From NCBI GenBank assembly GCA_022559985.1, contig JAFJTR010000058.1, positions 124,001-188,000 on the forward strand: a DNA stretch of 64,000 bases, written 5' to 3'. Each line of letters begins with the position of its first letter. Position 1 is the stretch's first letter. The stretch comes from Parastagonospora avenae f. sp. tritici 18332-5. Taxonomy: Eukaryota > Ascomycota > Dothideomycetes > Pleosporales > Phaeosphaeriaceae. Positions 42,964 through 54,373 of this stretch are shown piece after piece. The position numbers were made by a program, and so were the translations under genes. The notes under the pieces are model-generated. The model had not been told where the DNA came from. It made no database searches and saw nothing but the letters and a program-made list of their open reading frames with translations.

Positions 42964-45900
42964 TCCAGGTCAGCGTGGGGTCGAGGTTGGAAGGTCAGAG
43001 TTTTCGGTGCCACATCTGATAAAGGCACCTGTGTGCAAGGGGATTTTTTCTCTTCGCGAAGGATTCGCGCGGCACAGCTTCGGGCCCTCGGGTCTCGCCT
43101 GTCCTCCATGCAAGACAGTATTGCTTGCATGAAAACTCGGCAGCTGACCTTCCTGTTCAGGACGAACACTGGCTTTGCATTACAATCCGCTTATCTCGGG
43201 TGTTTTGGGTTCGAAGTGGGTTCGATCTCGCCATGCCTACGTCGCGGTGCTGCTATCTCATGTCAAGGACTTGTTATCTCCTCTTGTTTGGTTCGGTTGC
43301 TTGAGGCTTGGTTGGGAGTCTTGCATTAGGCTGGTCGCACTATGCATGGATATCAAAAGTTTGCTTTATTTCTTCTGTTCGCAGAGATCGCCTTCACCAA
43401 GAATGTTCTTTGACGATAGCTACCTGTTGTAGTGATCCTATAAGCACATGACCATAATGTTGTCCGCCTAAGCGTCAAATTTTATGCACATGTGCAAGCC
43501 TTATACGGGTCTGTGGGGAGGGAATGAAAAGCACAGTCACATACGTAGATCATAAAACCGGCCTATGGATATGTTGCGTACCAGAAGGCCATCGCATGAA
43601 CAAGTTTCGATTCAACAAACTATAAATGCACTATACATCCCTACGGGAATATCAGGCGAATCGATGATCTCGTGTAAGTATTGCGCCCGGCCTGAATCCA
43701 TGTTGCTATGTAACACTCTCTGCGGTGTCTCACAATGCCGAGACTGCCATGGTGACTTCAGACGCGATTAGCTTTATGCATGATATGAGTTAGAAAAGCT
43801 CATAGGAGACTCGACAGACAATATACACTGTGAGATATACACTGAGCAAATTATGCTGTACTTTTCGACTGCGGTGTCAACGTTTCTATTTACACTACCG
43901 TAAAAGGGATATGAGCATCAGAGAAAATGATCACAGGATGTTCTTCATACTTAGATCATTCTTGTCGACATATTCATGACTTCACCACTTGCACAGGTGG
44001 CGTTGTAACAGGTTTATAGTTTGTCACAGTCGAGCTCAGCATCACGTTGCTTCATATCAGCGAGGCGAGGTTAAGCATCTCTAACTATGAGTAACTGTAC
44101 AATGGAATATTCTGGCGCAAACGAGTACGATTCACGCAATTTCCCGATGATCGACACTCTCCCTATCCCTGCCGGTGCAACTGCCGTCGCCAGCAAGTAC
44201 ACTATATAACGATGTAACTATGGTACCGAGTCCTAACCTCACTGAGGCAGCCTGCCCCATACATCCCTAAATCTATATACTCGATAGTTTCTGATTGACT
44301 TCGCGACTACTGTCTCTTCATCGAAGCCTAGGCAACTGCATATTACCTCTGTCTTCGGTAGGACTCAATAGCGCAAGAGAATACAGTACTAAAGTTACTA
44401 TTATCATTACATTTGAAGGCTATAGAGGCGCGCCCTTACTGCTGTATTTGTGATGAGCATCGTTATGCAATACGACTTGGTACTTGTTGGTGCATGAGCC
44501 CACTACCTCACAACTCTGTACTCCTCTGAAAGCGGTAGTAGTATTCTACACATGTCCATGAGAACAGATGGATTCTCACCTTTCTGGATGACCCGGCACA
44601 CGCAAACAAATCACTACCTAGGTACTAAGAGCAATGAAATTCTTAGTTCCTTGACAGGTATCTACTCAACATCAATGCTATAGGCTAGGTGACTTTCTCA
44701 TAAGTGTGTCTTTCTTCTTTCTACGACCGAATTAGCCCTAGCATTTAAGAGAATCAACTTAGTAATCATAGTGCACGCTTCAATTGTGTCACATGAGGTG
44801 ATAAACACCTAGATTTGTTGAGACTGCTTATGCCCATTTGCCACGACAAGAAGGATCACAAGTCCCAACTGCAGCTAGTCCGCGCATGGACATCTGCGAA
44901 CAGGTTTGCAAGGTTTCTTATATGCCACGAGCGTATCTCCAGTCGACCAATAGCTCGGACGCCACGAGGCGCTTTCATGGAGACTAGAAGATTGCCATCT
45001 TGGGTAAATTAATTAGGTCCATACGCAGGAAAGCCCAAAGCAATACTTCTTCTGGAAAGGTGAGATTGGAAGAATAAACTAATGAACCATTCGAGGAACC
45101 TGAATAATATGAGTAATGAGAGACAAGAACGGGAGATTTGGCCCACAACTCATCAATATATCGCGAGATAAACAGTTGGCCCAAGTGTTCTTCTCTCTAT
45201 CATCAGGTGGGTCTACTAGTAGAGCACTCGGAGCATCCATGTTTGCTCAGGCGTTGTCCTCGGCGACCAGTGGGAGCCATCGAGAAGTTCGGACAAAGTT
45301 CTCCACTTGGGATTGAAGATCTACGTCTGCTTTGCTTTTTGGCAACCATCTACGCGGTTGGTATGGACACTTTCAAGCAAATTTATTGTACTCCTAATGC
45401 GTCTCGCAAGACTGTTGGGTTTGTCAAGAAGCCCGTAGTGTCAGTACTTGCTTTTTTATTCAGTGCAAGGTCCGAGTCACTGTTCGCTTCTCAGTGTACC
45501 TCACTCCAAAGTTCCTTATTGTACAACTCGCTGCACAAAAGCAAATTGTTTGCATCCGGTACCCATGGGAACGAATTTACACAATCATTTCCGCACGTAC
45601 CCGCATCTTCAAAACGATCTCCATGGACATCTCGGTGTAAACAATCCACCGTCCCGTATGTACCATAGCGGTGGATGCCGAGTCAATGCATCCGCAGCAC
45701 TGGCGAGGCCATGTTTCATGTTGACGGGGTCCTAAAAAGCGGAGAAATCTTAACACGCGGCTGCTATCATATGTGACCCAGATCGCGGTTATCGCAATAT
45801 AGGAACTGCTGGGATATATGGTTTTGCACGGGAAGCAATCTTCAAGGTTATACCAGGTAATGCTCCTCAAGGCGCCGACAAATGCAGCGCTTAACGCCGA

Positions 45901-46910
45901 GGAGCCTTAGCTTACGGGTGAAGAAGATGATGGATTTGGGACGCGGACAAGCACATTTGCCAATGTGGGGGAAATAAAGTGGCACGTTCATGGCTATGAT
46001 ACCTGTGATAGAAAGCTGGACACCTTTTCCCTAGCCGGATGAATGCAGAGGCAGTGGACTTGATCAGCACTTTGAGACAGTCTACTGCCAGCTCCCTGAA
46101 TCTATTGCTGAGGTCTTGCCCCCAATTGCAGCACTGCCACAGGACGGCATTTTCAGGCAATCCGCCGGCCCAGACCACAGCCTCCGTGTGGGAAGGGATA
46201 AACCTAATGTCTCGCGAACGCCGATGATAGGCACAGTGTTTCGTTTCAAGTTGCTTTCTTCGCTTAATGTGGCAGGCATCCGGGAACCGTGGACCCGTTC
46301 GATTCTGCATCCCAGTGGAGCTTTAGTCCGAGCCTCCATGTTGTGCTGTGGGTCCAACACTGGCATGTCCGGCCTAACGTCATGTCATGCTGGGTCAGCC
46401 TCAAATGTATAGTGTAGAGTGGTTCGTACACGTGTCTCCAATCTTGGCCTCAGTGGCGTCACGGCGCATGATGATTGAGAGCACGTATTCGGGTTCTGTA
46501 CTTGATAGTGGAAAGTTTTTGATTCAATCTCTAACATAATTGCGCAACGCTAGATCCCATTATAATGGTCTAGGTGAGGTATCATAAAGTCATCGTTAGG
46601 ACATCTAGCAAGGATGGATAGCGACAGATGAAGCGGCGACGAACACTTCGCGATGCCAAGACAAGAGGGTATCGTAACCTCAAATAAGAATGAAACGGAA
46701 AAGTCGTAGCGCCAAATATACGCCGGGTATTATGCGCGATCGCTAGAACGAGCTTCGGAAGTCAAAAATGTACAATGAGGTGAAAGGGGAAGTGGCGTGC
46801 GCATCGAGGCGAGTGCCTGATGATTCATGCGTCCATGTGGACCCTGAAGTTTCGAAACACAGGCGCATATGTGCTTGGGCCAAGTGGCGAAATACTTCAG
46901 GCCGGACCGT
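42964..46910. other. AT-richer gene-free gap between converging genes
   Basis: 3.9 kb between two 3' ends. Sampled lines are low in G+C (26 of 60 at 44041-44100, 23 of 60 at 44341-44400) compared with about half in the genes. Frames of up to 176 codons show no motifs. No terminal repeats or transposase-like protein text could be found by eye. It may be a relic of mutated repeats. Confidence 0.5.
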
Positions 46911-48359
46911 CTATAGTGAATCCATGAGCGACATCAACGACTTGCGCTTCTTCAGCGTCCGGTGCTTGAAGCTGGCCAAGGGGTCGTCATCGGTGTCTGA
47001 TGGGCATGGAGGTAGTACGAGGGTTGGTTCTCGTTCATTCGCACCGCGCGCCTGCATCCTAGACGCACCCATTGTCATGCGCTTTTGGGCAATGGAGCTC
47101 GAGTTGAGAGTGGGAACTGGAGGGGCCAGGTCTGGAGAAGGCCCTCTCATCGAGTCACGACCACGAGACTTTGGTCGAAGGATGGTAGATGCGCGTCGCA
47201 GCTTTTGCGGGCTGATGAAACTTGAGCTGCCCTCAAGAGGGGCAGTCTGTGGGGTAAGTGGTGTGTAGGGTGTCGAAGGAGTAGGCGGCATCTTGCCGTT
47301 GACGCGGGTATCGTAAGTCTTCTTGGAAGGGTTGGTAATGGCGATTTTGGCGAGAGCGAGCTTCATGGAAATCGATCGTAACCGCTTGTGTGGGGCCGGC
47401 TTGATAATGGGAGACGAAGAGTCCTTGTTGGAGGTTTCGTAGGGATCTGAGCTAAGGAAGGCGTGTGCTGCTGGCGAGGAAGGCGTGGGCGGTGTCCAGT
47501 ACGACTGTGTGGTCTGTACTCTGGAAAGGCCGCTGCGGGTTTGGGAGGGAATATACACAGAAGAACGTGCAGACGAGGATACGTCGGTGGGGTGGAGCGC
47601 TGGACGGGCAAGTAGCTCGTCAACAGCGGGCGAAATGCTGCGGGTTGAAGAGGCAGTGCGGAACGAAGAAGAGGCAGACGCTGAATCGGTAAGATTCAGA
47701 GTGCTGGCGTTCTTGGTTGACGGACTGTAACTCGTGGACGGTCGACGAGGCTCCACTTCGACCGGGGGTGTTGTGGCACGGCTGGCCGGGTGGGAAGAAA
47801 GGCGGTTAGTGGGTGGAACTTTCATCGACAGACGCTGGGCGGCGTCCTTGCGAATCTGGCTGATAGCTGCGATGGGCAAGTTGGCAACCGAGGCGGAGCG
47901 TTGCTGCATGGGCGCCAGGTCTGCGGTGGGCGAGCGACAGTCGAGCTCAACAACTTTAGGGCGGCCGACGACCTTTGCGTACGAGACCATGACGGCCATG
48001 TCGCAGCTCCTTCCCTTGTCCCATCGCGAGATGGACATGGTGCGTGCCTTGAACTCTTTTGTTGGGTCGTGGACCACGACGTCGTCGTAGTCGTACTCGG
48101 AATCTGAACCGTCGTCGACGGGCGACAGGGCCTCTTCACTGGACATGTAGCGGTCTTGGAACACAACGCTCTCCTGCCTGGGTGCGGGGCTCGGTTGCTG
48201 GCTAGCTGGCGTCTCTATCCTCAGCGTCTCGGGCGCGTCGTTGCACAGGTTGGGACTTGACGCGGAACTGTCGGAACTAGTCCTGTCTGGGCGTGCAGCG
48301 ATCGAGGGCTTCTTGAACGACCACTGCTGGAGCTGCGAGGCCACGGCGAGGTCGGCCAT
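46911..48359 (-). CDS. Serine-rich protein of unknown function
   Basis: Single exon, 482 residues, MADLAVASQLQQWSFKKPS at the N-terminus. A conserved-looking segment near residues 85-145 (DSEYDYDDVVVHDPTKEF, RWDKGRSCDMAVMVSYAKVV) is the only part that looks ordered. The remainder is Ser/Thr/Pro-rich, with many SP and TP sites, and a basic C-terminal patch (HRTLKKRKSLMSLMDSL). No signal peptide or membrane segment is seen. I recognise the general look of a fungal phosphoprotein but no named family. Its frame is long and uninterrupted with biased composition, so it is probably real. Confidence 0.7.
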   Translation of the reverse strand: MADLAVASQLQQWSFKKPSIAARPDRTSSDSSASSPNLCNDAPETLRIETPASQQPSPAPRQESVVFQDRYMSSEEALSPVDDGSDSEYDYDDVVVHDPTKEFKARTMSISRWDKGRSCDMAVMVSYAKVVGRPKVVELDCRSPTADLAPMQQRSASVANLPIAAISQIRKDAAQRLSMKVPPTNRLSSHPASRATTPPVEVEPRRPSTSYSPSTKNASTLNLTDSASASSSFRTASSTRSISPAVDELLARPALHPTDVSSSARSSVYIPSQTRSGLSRVQTTQSYWTPPTPSSPAAHAFLSSDPYETSNKDSSSPIIKPAPHKRLRSISMKLALAKIAITNPSKKTYDTRVNGKMPPTPSTPYTPLTPQTAPLEGSSSFISPQKLRRASTILRPKSRGRDSMRGPSPDLAPPVPTLNSSSIAQKRMTMGASRMQARGANEREPTLVLPPCPSDTDDDPLASFKHRTLKKRKSLMSLMDSL

Positions 48360-51300
48360 TGTTGCTGGGGCGGTGGAGTCGAAGTCGAAGAGGGAGACGA
48401 AGAACTATTGTCGCCAGGCGGATCGGGATGTTCCTATATGAGCTGAGCCTGGGGCGGCAGCTGCTGCGGCATGAAACCGTGGGCGTGCAGGTGTTGGCGC
48501 CGATGGAGTATCAGACGGTAACGTGGCTGTGGGTTGTGCAACGCGAGAGCTACAGCTGGCTGACTTCGGAGGGACGCAGCGTATGATAAACAGGCGTGTC
48601 GGGGCCAGAGGCAGTAATATCCAGGGTGCAGAGGGTGGATAGATTGCGCTAGACTTGGCCTGTCGCCCGCGGTTTTAGGTTTACAGATGGGACACCCACG
48701 AGGACGGGAGCGCAGGAAGAAGTCCTGCGAGAGTCGGCGGGCGGTGGCGTCAGTGCAGGACACTATATCTATGTAGGCGCATTTCGCAGAGCGCAATCTC
48801 TGTTCCGCCTCGGGGCATGAATCGTTCCACCACGGCCAACAGGGCGACCTTGCACGCCTGGAGAGTCGGCGCTGGGCGTGCTGTGCTGGTGCTGGGTCCA
48901 ACTCCCCTGCCGATCCACGAACGATCGCGCAACACTTCATATGCCTGCAGCAGCTTGCGCTAGCTGCTGGGGCGTTGGAGGTGGGACGCTCGCCGTGATA
49001 GGCTGCCGCTCGGGTTTCAGAAAAGGCTTGCGCAGTGCACAGCGTCTCCCGTGAGCTCGTGGTGTGCAGATGCAGCCATCAGCGTGTCTGCGGACTTTGC
49101 GAGCGGCCCTGATGCCCTGATGCCATGATGCCATGATGCCATGATGCCATGTCACCCAGCGAACGGCAAAGAAGCTCCTCCAGACGCTCCTTTCATCTTG
49201 CAGCGAGCGCCTTCCCTTTCTTGACCGCTGTGTCTGCCGCTCTGCTCAGGGGCAGGCCAATCACCGCCCGTGTGCTGCATCATGGTGGGGCGGCTCGGTG
49301 TGGGGTCGCCCCAAAATGGGCACAACAGACGACGCCACAGCCGAATCAGGATCCGTTTCCTTCTCGAGGCCCGTCACCGTCTTTTCCCTCGCCAGCCCGC
49401 GTTACCCGATCTGCCACACGTCAACGCAACTGTCGATCAGGGCCCTTCGACAAGTCATGCTGCAAACTTTGCCGACGACTGCCCAATTGCTTCTTGTCCA
49501 ACTGCATTACTACACTGTACGCCCTCTCGTCACCCCGCCCCAGACGTGCTGACCAGGGAGGCCACAGCCATCGTGTGCTGAGTGCACATTAGCTGCGCCA
49601 AACGCTGCGCACTGAGCGGCTCCATCACCTCCCGGACCTGGTTCGACCCAGGGACCACACTCGGGGGCTAGCGTCCATGCCCAGCTGCTTCTGCATGCAG
49701 CATTCGCGCCCGCGCATTTGTCCATCACCATTCCAAGCGTCAACTTGCTCCACCACTCAAAGTCCGCCATCTACAATCCACAGTCACGCACTCATGCTTG
49801 ATTGTAAAACTCTGACATAGATTGCACCTAATGCTGCGTGTCTATGCGCTTCCATCTCTCTATCTCTCTATCTCTCCACTCAGTGGTCTCGTATGATTGC
49901 CTGATCTGTACGCACTTTGCCGGAATAAGGAAACGCTCAATCTACGCAGATTACATCTGCCTTTAAGCATACACTTCTCGGAGAAGAAGGACCGTGCGGC
50001 TTTACTCCCAGATGCGAGCATGACCTGCTGTCGCAAAGGGCTCCATCCCATCATCCCCCGCTAAACTGAACAAGACTCTACAAGCGTGGCATTGACGGAC
50101 AAAACTGCTTCTCGTCATGTTGCTCAGCAGGACGTCGGTGCGGCTCTCACGCTCAACATAGCACGAGCGGCTCCTGTCCGAACCACCCTCGAGGCCTCGT
50201 GTGCGACCGCGCTCGTGTCGTGAAACCCATCTGAGAGCCAGAGCGCCCAAGCGGGTAAAGAGACAGGTACACACACATGCAGCGAGTTCAGATATGTGGC
50301 GCATGCAATGCTGCTAGCCGCCCAGTTTCGTTTGCTGTTCTCTCCGAATCCTCGCTGATCGCACCATCGGAAGAGGATCCCCATGTTCATCCTCTATGGC
50401 GATTCTGTCCGGGGCCCGATTCCTGAATCCTGAACGCGGAACTTGACTAATCATCATCACCCTCACAGTTGACATCAGAAATGTCCGAACACTTAGCCCC
50501 ATACAGTCAGTCCATGTTCGTCTGAGCGTCAGCCTTCGGACTTCACACACCAACTATCAACAAGTGCTGACAGCGCACTACTGTTTCAATCTGCGCGACA
50601 AGATAGGACGCCAACAACCGCTGACGTGCGAGACATTGTTGGTTACACCGCCTGCTGACAGCATTCATGACTACTTGTGACATACAATGCGAGTCTGACA
50701 GCATTCAGCCTCGTGCACCGTCACACCTACGGAGTAAATAGTCAGCAAGACTACGGCGCAGTCAGTGGAACCTCGCAGTTGCCTCGAACTGGCTGACCGA
50801 CCTGTCATAAATGTAAACGTGCCCCTCTCTCAGCCATCACCAGCACCCTTGGTAAGCGGCCGGTGCCATTATTATTAGCACACCACCAAACCACGCCGGA
50901 AGCGTGCTGGAAGCGAAGTCTCATCCACGGTGAGTGCGCAACATTGTGCGATCGCGTAACGGATAAATCGTAACCACATACCACATTGCGGGGTAGTAAC
51001 ATCCACCATCATGCTTTATAGGTAGGGTCTGCGGCCCGTGTTGAATATTCTGGAACGCAACTTCATCTAATATAACCACCACGCCTTACTTGGCCGGAAA
51101 CCTTTGGTTGTCAATTGCTCATGCAATCAATGATCCGAACGTGGGCCGTACTAGCCGCATGATGTTATAGGCCTTCAGCGATTACTACTCTTGTTGTCTC
51201 CTCACTTATTCAACGAAGCGAAGCTGAGCCTCACTGCCCAGCTTCTAGCGTTACAGTCTTTCGAGGGCCGATCCGGATTGAGGACATTGTCAGGTGGGAG

Positions 51301-51683
51301 TATATATGTCCGCCTGTCGAGAGGATAAGATATCAATCAAAAACAGTGTTACGCTTTGATGTTGTTGATCTAGTCCATGTCGCCGCATCGACGTGATGAA
51401 ACCTTGGAAATCTGCGCAATTATCTCTGTTTGGCTGTTCTATCCGAACATGTTCTGCAATGTGGGGGCGCGCTTTCCCCGCTTCGTCCCAAAACATAGCA
51501 TCATAGCCGAGATGCGAGGTCCAACTCCAGGATTCGTGATAACGTGATAACGTCTGGTACACTTCGTTTCGTACATCTTCCAACGCTATAATTGTACGCT
51601 TTGTCTACACGCTTTTTCAACCCAGCTTCACGTTCGCCTATATTTCGGCCCTCGAACGGAGCATTGCTTTCGATATCAACGTC
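48360..51683. other. Gene-free stretch, divergent promoters
   Basis: 3.3 kb between the divergent serine-rich protein and acetoacetyl-CoA synthetase genes. It contains an 8-bp tandem repeat (listed separately) and a short CTCTAT microsatellite at 49856-49875. A sequence GGTTCGACCC at 49640 resembles a tRNA B box but has no matching A box or cloverleaf. No coding frame is supported. Confidence 0.5.
49110..49149. repeat. Tandem repeat, five units of TGATGCCA/C
   Basis: Five adjacent 8-bp units: one TGATGCCC followed by four TGATGCCA. It lies in non-coding sequence upstream of the serine-rich gene. Confidence 0.85.
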
Positions 51684-54118
51684 ATGTCATCCCAGTATCC
51701 CATACCTCGTAAGCTATGGCAACATGCGGATCCAAGATCTACAGCCATGTGGAATTTCATGCAGAAGTCGAATCAGAAACGGGGTCTGAACATGCAGGTA
51801 TGCTATCGTGTTATCCCTCCCTACAGCAAAAGTCTACAATCGTGTGAGGTGGCACGTGGTTTGAGTAGATCTCAGTCCAACTGTTAAATGAGAACTACAC
51901 AAGGAGCCACTAAAAAACTTTCATCTTGCTGACCAACTTTTATAGACTTTTCGGGAACTCTACAAATGGAGTGTTGGCGAAAACCGGACTGACTTCTGGG
52001 AGGACATGTGGGATGCAAGTGGACTGATCTATGAGGGCAAGTACGATCAGGTCAGTTATTAACCCTAGTATATGAGCCTGACGCGAGTTGTCATGTTCCA
52101 GACCGCCGTTAATTCTCCCAAAGGTCGTGGATACGACACTCCCTATGGATGCGATACCGCACTGGTTCCAGGGCACGAGTCTCAATTTTGCCGAGAACAT
52201 TCTCTATTCAGCATCGCCCACGAACGCGTCGATCCGCTCCAAAGTCCATAAAGAAGACACAAAGATTGCTTTGACAGAAATTCGCGAGGGCAATACGGAA
52301 GTGCGACATCTGTCATGGGGTGAGCTGCGCAGACGCGTCGGTCTACTTACCAATGCCTTCCGTGCTAAAGGCCTCAAGAAGGGTGACCGAGTCGCAATAG
52401 TCGCAAGTACAAGTTTCGACACATTCATCTGCTTCATGGCTATCACCAGCATAGGCGGGCTTTTCAGCTCTAGCAGTACGGACATGGGTACAAAAGGCAT
52501 TCTCGAGCGCTTACTCCAGATCAAGCCCGCGTACGTCTTTGTTGATGATTGGGCTGTCTATAATGGTAAGACTCTAGACCTAAGACCGAAGATCAAGGAA
52601 ATAGTTGAAGTCATGAAAAGTGAGCCTGGCTTTCAAGGTATTGTAACGCAACCCAGATTCCCAGGAAAGCCGGCGAGCGTTGAGGGACTGGCGAAAACCG
52701 TCACTTTGGACGACTTCCTGGACGCTGCAAACGGAGAGGAACTGCTGCAATTCGAAAGAGTTGCCTTTAGAGATCCTTTTCTAATCGTGTATTCGAGTGG
52801 CACAACGGGAGTACCAAAATGTATAGTGCACTCGGTCGGTGGAGTCCTCATGAGTGTCACCAAAGAAAGCCTTCTACACAGGGAAATGGGACCAGAGAGT
52901 GTCATGTTGCAGTATACGACGGTAAGTTATTGTACCCCCTGCTATAGGCTTGTAAAAGCTGACTTTAGAAGACTGGCTGGATCATGTACCTTGTTTCGGT
53001 GCAATGCTGCTTCACTGGCACGCGATCGATCCTGTATGATGGATCACCATTTCAGCCTGATCCACAAACATTTCTCTCTATCCTCCAGGAGCAGAAAGTT
53101 ACAGATTTGGGCACATCTCCGCGATTCTTGCACGAACTGCAAAAGCGGAACATAGTCCCAAGGAATTTTCTGGACTTGTCGTCACTCCGATCCGTCTGCG
53201 CGACCGGAATGGTACTTCCTGAATCCCAATTTGAGTGGTTCTACGACGTTGGTTTTCCCTCGGCTGTTCAACTACGTAACATTTCTGGTGGTACCGACTT
53301 GGCCGGATGTTTTGGCATTGAGAACCCACTCGAACCCGTCTATATGGGTGGCTGTCAGGGTCCATGCCTAGGCACGAAACTCGAAGTTTATGACAGTCTT
53401 GTCGAGTCCGGTCCTGGACACGCCGTCCCTGATGGCCAGCCTGGTGAGCTTGTTGCCACGGCCAGTTTTCCAAACCAGCCTGTGTTCTTCTGGGGTGACA
53501 CTACGGGTGAGCGATACCAGAACGCATACTACAAGCGTTTTCCAAACGTATGGACGCATGGCGATTTCATCCAGATCCACCCTTCCACTGGACAAATCAT
53601 GTTCCTCGGTCGTGCCGACGGGGTCCTGAACCCGTCTGGTGTCCGCTTCGGCAGCAGTGATATTTATTCAGTCATCGAGACGCATTTCCCGGAAATTGCG
53701 GACAGCATATGTGTTGGTCAACGACGGCCACAGGATAATGATGAGAGCGTCATGCTGTTCTTGAAGATGAATGAAGGAAAGCAGTTTACGCCCACGCTGA
53801 TTAAGAACGTCAAGAATAAGATCGCGGAAGAGAGGAGTAGACGGCACGTGCCCCGATACGTGTTCCAGACGTGGGACATTCCGGTATGTACATGCCTTCC
53901 CGAGCTACAAGAGTGTTGTCAATTGCTGACGTGGCGCACAGACTACAGTCAACTTGAAGAAGGTTGAGCTGCCGGTGAAGCAGATTGTGTCGGGTCGCAT
54001 CATCAAGGCCAGTGGTACGCTGGCAAATCCCGAGAGCTTAAAGTTCTATGAGCAGTTTGCGAGGGTGGAGGAGGTGCTGGAGCGAGCAAAGAAGGGCGAC
54101 ATTAGAAGTAAGCTATAG
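51684..54118 (+). CDS. Acetoacetyl-CoA synthetase
   Basis: Five exons, 51684-51797, 51946-52050, 52124-52921, 52972-53883 and 53942-54118, give 701 residues. It is an ANL-superfamily enzyme that activates acetoacetate to acetoacetyl-CoA with ATP in the cytosol, feeding sterol and fatty-acid synthesis. Motifs in order are LNFAENIL (N-terminal acetyl-CoA synthetase family mark), IVYSSGTTGVPK (ATP-binding P-loop), YTTTGWIMY, NISGGTDLAGCFG, WTHGDFIQIHP, GRADGVLNPSGVRFGSSDIY and a C-terminal VSGRIIKASGTLANP containing the likely catalytic lysine region. The length fits the family (about 660-700). Two acceptors were picked to restore family text: CCCAAAG at 52123 (YDQ-VVDTTLPMDA) and TAGAAG at 52971 (YTT-TGW). 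The gap before the AT-hook gene is only 255 bp. Confidence 0.93.
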
Positions 54119-54373
54119 AGGGATGCGGTTGCACGTAGCCTGCGCGAATTCAAGGTTTGCAGCTCGAATTGTAAAGTTGCTTCCGTGGCTTCTCTTACCT
54201 GCATGTCGACTGCTATAGTGAAGGTGATGTCAAGCCACATGCAGACTGGAGGGCACCAGCGTGACACGGGTTGCCTTTCCTGCACCGGAGCAAACAGACT
54301 CAGCAACACTGCACAGCACCCAATTGCGGCCGCACAACTCCTCCACGACAATCCACGACAATTGCACTCCACA

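Noticed and set aside
45138..45668. 176-codon plus-strand open frame in the AT-richer gap
   Set aside because: No recognisable domain, and a shorter overlapping frame is equally plausible; treated as chance.
49610..49680. Possible tRNA gene (GGTTCGACCC, B-box-like)
   Set aside because: No A box at the right distance and no acceptor stem could be paired.
49856..49875. CTCTAT microsatellite as a regulatory element
   Set aside because: Too short and simple to support any function.
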